From NCBI GenBank assembly GCA_021806125.1, contig JAJZYC010000061.1, forward strand, positions 1 to 8,151: DNA of 8,151 bases, given 5' to 3'. The stretch is from a bacterium. Lineage in GTDB: Bacteria > SZUA-79 > Acidulodesulfobacterales > Acidulodesulfobacteraceae. Below are positions 1-4,980 of this stretch, one piece after another. The notes beneath the pieces were generated by a model. That model was not told the origin of the DNA and did not search any database. It was given only the letters and a program-made list of their open reading frames with translations. Numbering within the stretch: position 1 is the first letter of the stretch; each line of letters opens with the position of its first letter. A program made the position numbers and the translations under genes.

Positions 1-30
1 ATGTATTTTTACCTTTTTACTTATATTATA

Positions 31-1455
31 CTAAATTCCGTAATAAGCCGATATGGCCGCCGATATGGCAAGTATCCGGTCGAAAGGGTCTTTTTGCAAT
101 TTATAGTCCCTCAAATAAAGCCTTTCGTCTATAAAATGCGTATCGAAGTTGCCTTTTAAAAAATCTTCGTCCTGAACTATTTTAAGCTGAAACGGTATGG
201 TAGTCTTGATGCCTTTTACCACGTATTCGTCCAGCGCCCTCTGCGCCCTTCGCACTGTCTCTTCCCAAGTTCTGCCGCTCACCGTCAGTTTTGCAATCAT
301 CGAATCGTAAAAAGGCTGAATGACGTAATCTTTATAAACGGCGCCGTCTATCCTCACTCCTATCCCTCCCGGAGAATAATAAGCAGTGATTTTTCCTGTG
401 CTGGGAATAAAATCTTTTCTGGGATTTTCGGCGTTAATGCGGCATTCTATGGCATACCCTCTCATAGAAACGTCTTCCTGCTTAATGTCGAGCTCTTTAC
501 CCATAGCTATCTGTATCTGTTCTCCTACTATATCGACTCCGGTAACTATTTCAGTAACGCTGTGTTCCACCTGTATCCTGGTGTTCATTTCCATAAAGTA
601 GTAATTTCCGTGTTTATCGACAATATATTCTATTGTTCCTGCATTGCGGTAGTTGCAGGCGCGTGCGGCTTTTATAGACGATTCGCCCATTTTTTTGCGC
701 ATTTCTTCGTTAAGTATGAGAGAAGGTGCTATTTCTATCAGTTTTTGGTGCCTTCTCTGTATAGAGCAGTCTCTTTCGCCGAGATGTATAATGTTGCCGT
801 AATTATCCGCGAGTATTTGAAATTCGATATGGTGCGGCTTTTCTATGTATTTTTCTATAAAAACTTCTGGATTTCCGAACGATTTTTCGGCTTCGGAACG
901 GGATATAGAAAAGTTTTTAATCAGCTCCTCGTCGTTAAAACATATCCTTATGCCTTTTCCTCCGCCGCCCGCCGAAGCTTTTATCATAACCGGATAGCCT
1001 ATTTTATTGGCGACCCCAACAGCCTCTTCCTCCGATTCGACCCCGCCTTCCGATCCTTCGACTACCGGAACTCCAACCGATTTCATAAGCCTTTTGGATT
1101 CTATCTTGTCTCCCATCATAGCTATAGTCCGGGAGGACGGGCCTATGAATATTACGCCTCTTTTTTCGCATACTTCGGGAAACTTCGGATTTTCCGACAG
1201 AAATCCGTATCCTGGATGTATGGCGTCGGCGCCAGTATTTATTGCTAAATCTACTATCCTGTTGATATTAAGGTATCCGGATATCGGACCGGGACCCACA
1301 AGATAAGCCTCGTCCGCTTTTTTTACGTGAAGAGCCTGTCCGTCGGCTTCGGAATAAATTGCAACGGTTTTAATGCCGAGCTCTTTACAAGCCCTGATAA
1401 CTCTCGAAGCAATCTCGCCTCTGTTGGCTATCAATACTTTTTTAAATTGTTTCAT
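31..1455 (-). CDS. accC: Biotin carboxylase subunit of acetyl-CoA carboxylase or of two-subunit pyruvate carboxylase
   Basis: This is an ATP-grasp biotin carboxylase, which uses ATP and bicarbonate to carboxylate the biotin on a carrier domain. Visible are the N-terminal Rossmann-like domain with ANRGEIA (10-16) and HPGYGFLSE (80-88), MGDK (114-117), the substrate lysine K159, the glycine-rich lid GGGGKG (163-168), HHIEFQ (208-213), the ERDCSIQRRHQK stretch ending at K238, and E276. The catalytic strand MEMNTRIQVEH (288-298) includes E289, R293 and E297, and R339 is also present, so the active site looks intact. At 474 residues it is about 25 longer than E. coli AccC (449). The KTTIPF stretch (417-422) and the alanine-rich tail ending SAAISAYYGI recall the separate A subunit of two-subunit pyruvate carboxylase, so PycA is a real alternative. 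There is no biotinyl or carboxyltransferase domain in the gene. It lies 220 bp from its upstream neighbour behind its own candidate promoter. I see no clear Shine-Dalgarno before the ATG. The family is certain; the substrate is not. Confidence 0.95.
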   Translation of the reverse strand: MKQFKKVLIANRGEIASRVIRACKELGIKTVAIYSEADGQALHVKKADEAYLVGPGPISGYLNINRIVDLAINTGADAIHPGYGFLSENPKFPEVCEKRGVIFIGPSSRTIAMMGDKIESKRLMKSVGVPVVEGSEGGVESEEEAVGVANKIGYPVMIKASAGGGGKGIRICFNDEELIKNFSISRSEAEKSFGNPEVFIEKYIEKPHHIEFQILADNYGNIIHLGERDCSIQRRHQKLIEIAPSLILNEEMRKKMGESSIKAARACNYRNAGTIEYIVDKHGNYYFMEMNTRIQVEHSVTEIVTGVDIVGEQIQIAMGKELDIKQEDVSMRGYAIECRINAENPRKDFIPSTGKITAYYSPGGIGVRIDGAVYKDYVIQPFYDSMIAKLTVSGRTWEETVRRAQRALDEYVVKGIKTTIPFQLKIVQDEDFLKGNFDTHFIDERLYLRDYKLQKDPFDRILAISAAISAYYGI

Positions 1456-1569
1456 AAAATTTATAGATTTATAACTAAGATAAATTATATTAGTGGAAGC
1501 AGTTTGTATTATAGAGTTTGAACAAAAACTAACGGCGGTTAAATTTTTACAAACAGCGGTCGATGATTA

Positions 1570-1598
1570 ATTTTAAACCATTATTTTAAAAAAGTCAA
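1570..1598 (-). promoter_or_regulatory. Candidate sigma70-type promoter for the biotin carboxylase gene
   Basis: On the minus strand a -35 box TTGACT (1593-1598) and a -10 box TAAAAT (1570-1575) are separated by exactly 17 bp, each one base from consensus. Transcription would start near 1563 and leave a leader of about 107 nt before the ATG at 1455. A perfect TATAAT also occurs at 1508-1513 but has no matching -35 box. This site accounts for much of the 220-bp gap, in which I see no gene. The call is by eye; A+T-rich DNA gives chance matches, but two near-consensus boxes at ideal spacing are better than background. Confidence 0.5.
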
Positions 1599-1639
1599 AC
1601 GAATATGAGGGCTCGGAGTAATAGAAAAATAGATTATCT

Positions 1640-1673
1640 AAAAAATTGCCGGAATAGTTTTGTGAATCACCGG
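1640..1673 (-). terminator. Weak candidate terminator after the metallopeptidase gene
   Basis: Just after the TGA of the metallopeptidase gene the minus strand has CCGG (1670-1673), a 17-nt loop, CCGG (1649-1652) and then, within 5 nt, a run of six T (1640-1645). The stem is only 4 bp and the loop is long, so this would be a poor intrinsic terminator. Its favour comes from position: it sits between the end of one likely operon and the candidate promoter of the next gene. Confidence 0.25.
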
Positions 1674-1675
1674 GA

Positions 1676-2422
1676 TCATGCAATATTTAAAAAAGAAGAG
1701 TTTAATTCTTTTTTATAGCTTCTCCACTGAGGAATAAATTTATCCATAACCGCCGTAAATTTTTTATTATGATTTCTCTCAATAAGATGCGCCAATTCGT
1801 GGATGACGATATATTCGATGCAATAAACCGGTTTTTTAGCGAGTTCCAGGTTTATCCATATCCTTTTTGCTGAAGTGTTGCAGGTGCCCCACTTCGTCTT
1901 CATGCGTTTTATTCTCCACTCTTCCACAGAAACTCCCATAATTTCCTGCCATTTATTAAATATGCCGGAAAGCTCTTTTGCTAATTCTTCCCTCTGCCAG
2001 AGTAAAAAAACTTTTTTCTTTTCCTCTAAATGCGCATCTTTCTTTACGTAAAAATCTATATATTTTTTATTGTTTATCGTTATATAAGGTTTTCCGCAGT
2101 ATTCGATAACGTTGAGCAAATATTTTTCTCCTTTAAAATAATGGCTTTCACCCGAAATATATTCCCTAGGAGTTTCTCTCGGCCGCACTTTAAATCTTTT
2201 TACGTGTTTTTCTATCCACGGCAGTTTTGATATTATAAAAACGCGGACGGACCGGTCGTCCATTCTCTTCGGCGCCGAAACCCTTACCTTTCCGTCCGGC
2301 GGAAGTACGTTTAAGTGAAGATTTTTAATATCTTTTTTTAAAACCGTAATATTAAAACCGCTTATTATTATTTCCGATTTTATAACCGTTTTATCGCGCT
2401 TTTTTTTAAAAAATTTAAACAT
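1676..2422 (-). CDS. YgjP-like (DUF45) zinc metallopeptidase domain protein
   Basis: The 248-residue protein ends in a YgjP/DUF45-type metallopeptidase domain. The zinc site is HELAH (208-212), with H208 and H212 as ligands and E209 as the likely catalytic base. NHNKKF (217-222) follows, with H218 the probable third ligand, as in the family pattern HExxH-x5-H. The preceding signature RMKTKWGTC (173-181) matches the family's characteristic R-M-K-x-x-W-G-x-C block. The N-terminal part contains the usual strand-rich region, with LNVLPPDGKVRVSAPKR at about 37-53 and PWIEKH at 68-73. The first 15 residues are very basic; there is no signal peptide or membrane segment, so it should be cytoplasmic. 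Cellular substrates of this family are poorly defined. The gene starts 34 bp after hisS and is probably the last gene of that operon. No Shine-Dalgarno is evident. The family call is firm; the biological role is unknown. Confidence 0.9.
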   Translation of the reverse strand: MFKFFKKKRDKTVIKSEIIISGFNITVLKKDIKNLHLNVLPPDGKVRVSAPKRMDDRSVRVFIISKLPWIEKHVKRFKVRPRETPREYISGESHYFKGEKYLLNVIEYCGKPYITINNKKYIDFYVKKDAHLEEKKKVFLLWQREELAKELSGIFNKWQEIMGVSVEEWRIKRMKTKWGTCNTSAKRIWINLELAKKPVYCIEYIVIHELAHLIERNHNKKFTAVMDKFIPQWRSYKKELNSSFLNIA

Positions 2423-2456
2423 GCAAATTAATATAACTTTTTAGCCGATAATTAAT

Positions 2457-3806
2457 TTAATTGCGTTTGATTACTTCGGCGGCTTCTTCTGCGGAAACGG
2501 CTGTTTCTTTTCTCGTTTTAAGGTTTTTTAAGGCGAGCTTTTGTTCCGAGGCTTCTTTTTCGCCTATTACTACAAAATATTCTATGCCCTTTTTATCGGC
2601 GTATTTTATCTCTTTTCCTATATTGTGTTCGCTTGAAACGGATAATTCGGCAGCAATTCCTTTTAAACGGAAAAATTTTGCGGTTTTTAAGGCAAATATC
2701 TTTTCGTTTTCGCTTAAATAAATTATATAAACCTTTACCGGCGAAGAAAATGATTTCAATATGTCTTTATCCCTTTCGGTAATGATATCTATTATTCTTT
2801 CGACGCCGAACGATATTCCGCACGCGCCTTCGGGACGGGCGCCGTAAAGTTCTACGAGATTATCGTATCTGCCGCCTGCGGCAAAACTTCCTATGGCGAC
2901 GTCTTTCGATTTTATCTCGAAAATAGGTCCGGTATAATAGCCTAACCCTCTGACTAAAAGCGGGTCGAATTTTATAACGCCTGAGCCTTCCCGGGTTTCG
3001 ACTTTCCGCTCGTTTCCAATTATAGCCGAAAGCTCTTCTATGCCTTCGTTTGCCTTATTTTTAATAGATTCGTCTTTTAAATCCGCGCAAATGCGTTCTT
3101 TTAAGGCCGCCAGTTTTTTTGAGTCTTCCGATTCGGCGTTTAAATCTATCAGCCTCATAAACGAACGGTAATTTTCTTCGCCGATGCCGTTCTCTTTAAA
3201 TTCTTTAATTACCCCGGCTTCTCCTATTTTCGCCGTTTTATCTAATGCCCTCAGCGCTGCGTCTTTTTTGCTTTCGTCTATGCCTGCGGCGTTAATTATG
3301 CCGTCGAGTATTTTTCTGTTGTTGATAACTATCTCGTAGTTTCCCATGCCCAACCTTTCAAGGGTAAAAACGGCAAGGTCAAGCAGTTCGTTCTCGACGT
3401 TCATAGAATACGAACCTACGATATCGGCATCCGCCTGATAAAATTCCCTGTATCTTCCCGCCTGCGTATTTTCGTATCTGTAAACTTTGCCTATTATGTA
3501 TCTTTTAAACGGTTTGGTAAGTTTTTCGGAGTTGGTAGCGTAATAACGCCCCAAGGGGGAAGTAAATTCAAACCTTAAACCCAGTTTGCGTTTTGCCTTA
3601 TCCTCGAAAACGTATATCTCTTTTTCGATTTCGCTTCCGCATTTCCTAGAAAGCAGCTCGAAATATTCGAAAACCGGGGAATCTATTTCGACGAATCCGT
3701 AAAGGGCAAAACACTCCCTTATGGTTTCCATGACCTTTCTTCTTAAAATCATTTCTTCGGGAAGAAAATCCCTTGTCCCTTTAGGCGGCTGTATAAGTTT
3801 GCTCAT
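2457..3806 (-). CDS. hisS: Histidyl-tRNA synthetase, archaeal-like type
   Basis: This class II synthetase charges tRNA-His with histidine using ATP. The N-terminus PPKGTRDFLPEE (7-18) is typical and supports the start. Motif 1 lies around GFVEIDSPVFE (37-47), motif 2 is YRYENTQAGRYREFYQ (109-124), and motif 3 is GISFGVERI (330-338). The second histidine signature is LVRGLGYYTGPIFEI (284-298), where most relatives have RGLDYY, so residue 289 is Gly instead of Asp. The insertion domain covers roughly 170-270 and the anticodon-binding domain 355-449, with IGKEIKYADKKGIEYFVVIGEKE at about 396-418. REFYQADADIVG and LRFEFTSPLGRY resemble the archaeal/eukaryotic HisRS group more than E. coli HisRS. 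At 449 residues it is full length. The ATG follows the stop of the DsrE-like gene with one base between (TAA-t-ATG), and no Shine-Dalgarno is visible near it, so translation is probably coupled. Confidence 0.96.
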   Translation of the reverse strand: MSKLIQPPKGTRDFLPEEMILRRKVMETIRECFALYGFVEIDSPVFEYFELLSRKCGSEIEKEIYVFEDKAKRKLGLRFEFTSPLGRYYATNSEKLTKPFKRYIIGKVYRYENTQAGRYREFYQADADIVGSYSMNVENELLDLAVFTLERLGMGNYEIVINNRKILDGIINAAGIDESKKDAALRALDKTAKIGEAGVIKEFKENGIGEENYRSFMRLIDLNAESEDSKKLAALKERICADLKDESIKNKANEGIEELSAIIGNERKVETREGSGVIKFDPLLVRGLGYYTGPIFEIKSKDVAIGSFAAGGRYDNLVELYGARPEGACGISFGVERIIDIITERDKDILKSFSSPVKVYIIYLSENEKIFALKTAKFFRLKGIAAELSVSSEHNIGKEIKYADKKGIEYFVVIGEKEASEQKLALKNLKTRKETAVSAEEAAEVIKRN

Positions 3807-3807
3807 A

Positions 3808-4137
3808 TTACAGCGCTATATAGGCGCATCCTTCTTTTGAAAGTTTTGCTATTTTTTCCACGCCTGCGGGAACTATCTTTGCATAATCCGGTATATCGCC
3901 GTCCTTAAGTTCGAACATATTCATGGCATTGCGGCAAACGAAAATGTTTACTTTATCGTTAAGAACCGCCCTCAACTGCTCTTTTAGCTGGGAATGATGG
4001 AGCAGGGCGACGACTGCGGGGCCGAATACCACAACGTTTATTTCTTCGGTTTCGCCTATGGCGCTTATATTTTTAATAACGTTCATTAAAAGACCGGGAT
4101 TAATTGTTCCGTTCGACGTTTGAATAACGTATTTCAT
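3808..4137 (-). CDS. Small DsrE/DsrF-like family protein
   Basis: This is a 109-residue cytoplasmic protein with no signal or membrane segment. The pattern is that of the DsrE/DsrF-like fold: an N-terminal strand MKYVIQTS, a helix, the strand and turn EINVVVFGPAVVALL (32-46), a helix, then KVNIFVCRNAM (62-72) and VPAGVEKIAKLSKEGCAYIAL (89-109). C68 is at the position where members of this family often have a cysteine near the third strand; C104 is near the C-terminus. Family members such as DsrE act as sulfur carriers in trimers or hexamers, but many stand-alone relatives, as here, have no known function. The gene has the strongest ribosome binding site in the window, and hisS follows after one base. 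No other dsr or tus gene is visible, so sulfur transfer is only a possibility. It is much shorter than the enzymes around it, and its cotranscription with tpiA and hisS is unexplained. Confidence 0.8.
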   Translation of the reverse strand: MKYVIQTSNGTINPGLLMNVIKNISAIGETEEINVVVFGPAVVALLHHSQLKEQLRAVLNDKVNIFVCRNAMNMFELKDGDIPDYAKIVPAGVEKIAKLSKEGCAYIAL

Positions 4138-4143
4138 AATTTT

Positions 4144-4150
4144 CCTCCTT
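4144..4150 (-). promoter_or_regulatory. Strong Shine-Dalgarno for the DsrE-like gene
   Basis: The minus strand reads AAGGAGG followed by 6 nt and ATG. It is a full match to the anti-Shine-Dalgarno core at good spacing. It fixes the start of the DsrE-like gene and, through the 1-nt junction, may also set the translation rate of hisS. Confidence 0.9.
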
Positions 4151-4158
4151 TTTTATTA

Positions 4159-4182
4159 GGGAACAGGTTTTAAATCCGTCCC
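4159..4182 (-). other. Intercistronic inverted repeat between tpiA and the DsrE-like gene
   Basis: Right after the tpiA stop the minus strand can form a short hairpin. GGGACGG pairs with CCTGTTCCC with one bulged T and one G-T pair, around a loop of about 8 nt. No T-run follows, only A-rich sequence and the next ribosome binding site, so it does not look like an intrinsic terminator. It could affect mRNA processing or stability, or be chance. Confidence 0.3.
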
Positions 4183-4183
4183 A

Positions 4184-4966
4184 TTATTTTACAGCCAGCT
4201 TAAATATGTTGTAAAAACTCTGAGGGTCTAAACTTGCTCCGCCCACTAAAACGCCGTCTATATGAGGCTTGCCTATGAGCTCTTCGATATTTGCTTCCGT
4301 TACGCTTCCTCCGTATATAACCCTTAATTCGCCTATAGAAAACCCCGTTTTCAAATAATCGTAAATAAAACCGTGCATAGCTTCGCCGTCGTCCGCTTTT
4401 ATGCTCATACCCGTGCCGATAGCCCATACGGGTTCATAGGCGACTATTAAAGAAGATGTATTCCTGCCTTTAATAGAATTTAACGCCGCGGAAAGCTGAT
4501 TTTCGACGAATCTTTCCTGTCCGTTTTGTTTTCTTATATCTAAATTTTCTCCGACGCATAATATGGGCGTCACCCCGCCGCCGGTATAAGCCGCCTCGAC
4601 TTTTTTGCCTGTCAGCTCATCGCTTTCCTTAAATATATTTCTCCTCTCGCTATGCCCTATTATCGTATAAACGCAACCGCAGGCTTTAATCATATCGATA
4701 GAAATTTCACCGGTATATGCCCCGCTTTTTTCGGAATAAACATTCTGCGACGATAATTTAATAAAATCCAAATACGGTTCTATAATTTTATGCGTTTCCA
4801 AAAGCGAAGTAAAAGGAGGGGCAAATATCAGCTCGGCGTCCAAACCGTCATAAGACGTTTTATTTTTTAATCCGTTAATAAGGTCGAGAAAAACGGCAAA
4901 ATACTTCTTTATATCTTCGTCCGTTTTGTTCATTTTAAAATTTGCGGCAATTATCTTTTTTTTCAT
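4184..4966 (-). CDS. tpiA: Triosephosphate isomerase
   Basis: The protein interconverts dihydroxyacetone phosphate and glyceraldehyde 3-phosphate in glycolysis and gluconeogenesis. It is a complete TIM barrel of 260 residues, slightly longer than the usual 250 or so. All catalytic residues are visible: N9 and K11 in AANFKMN (7-13), the electrophile H105 in IIGHSERR (102-109), and the base E178 in AYEPVWAIGTG (176-186). The phosphate-binding segments YGGSV (218-222) and DGVLVGGASL (237-246) are also intact. AANFK replaces the more common GNWK, a variant I recall from Epsilonproteobacteria and some others. The C-terminal hinge of loop 6, usually KTA or similar, reads MSI (187-189). The gene starts 14 bp after ileS and shows no Shine-Dalgarno. 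It is not beside gap or pgk, its frequent neighbours. Cytoplasmic homodimer by family. Confidence 0.97.
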   Translation of the reverse strand: MKKKIIAANFKMNKTDEDIKKYFAVFLDLINGLKNKTSYDGLDAELIFAPPFTSLLETHKIIEPYLDFIKLSSQNVYSEKSGAYTGEISIDMIKACGCVYTIIGHSERRNIFKESDELTGKKVEAAYTGGGVTPILCVGENLDIRKQNGQERFVENQLSAALNSIKGRNTSSLIVAYEPVWAIGTGMSIKADDGEAMHGFIYDYLKTGFSIGELRVIYGGSVTEANIEELIGKPHIDGVLVGGASLDPQSFYNIFKLAVK

Positions 4967-4980
4967 GATAATATTTGCTG

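Noticed and set aside
562..1248. A 228-codon open frame on the plus strand opposite the biotin carboxylase gene
   Set aside because: It is antisense to a gene with every expected motif. Its translation is rich in Phe, Tyr and Cys with no recognisable domain, as expected from the reverse of a Lys/Glu-rich A+T-biased gene.
1508..1513. Perfect TATAAT on the minus strand as the main carboxylase promoter
   Set aside because: The hexamer at the matching -35 position (GCCGTT) does not resemble TTGACA. The TTGACT/TAAAAT pair further upstream is better.
1662..1670. GTGAATCAC palindrome after the metallopeptidase gene as an operator
   Set aside because: It is a lone 9-bp odd palindrome, at the end of a gene and well upstream of the promoter. 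There is not enough to call a binding site.
4200..4427. A 75-codon minus-strand ORF inside tpiA
   Set aside because: It lies in another frame of an intact tpiA. Its Arg-rich translation has no homology that I recognise and no ribosome binding site of its own.
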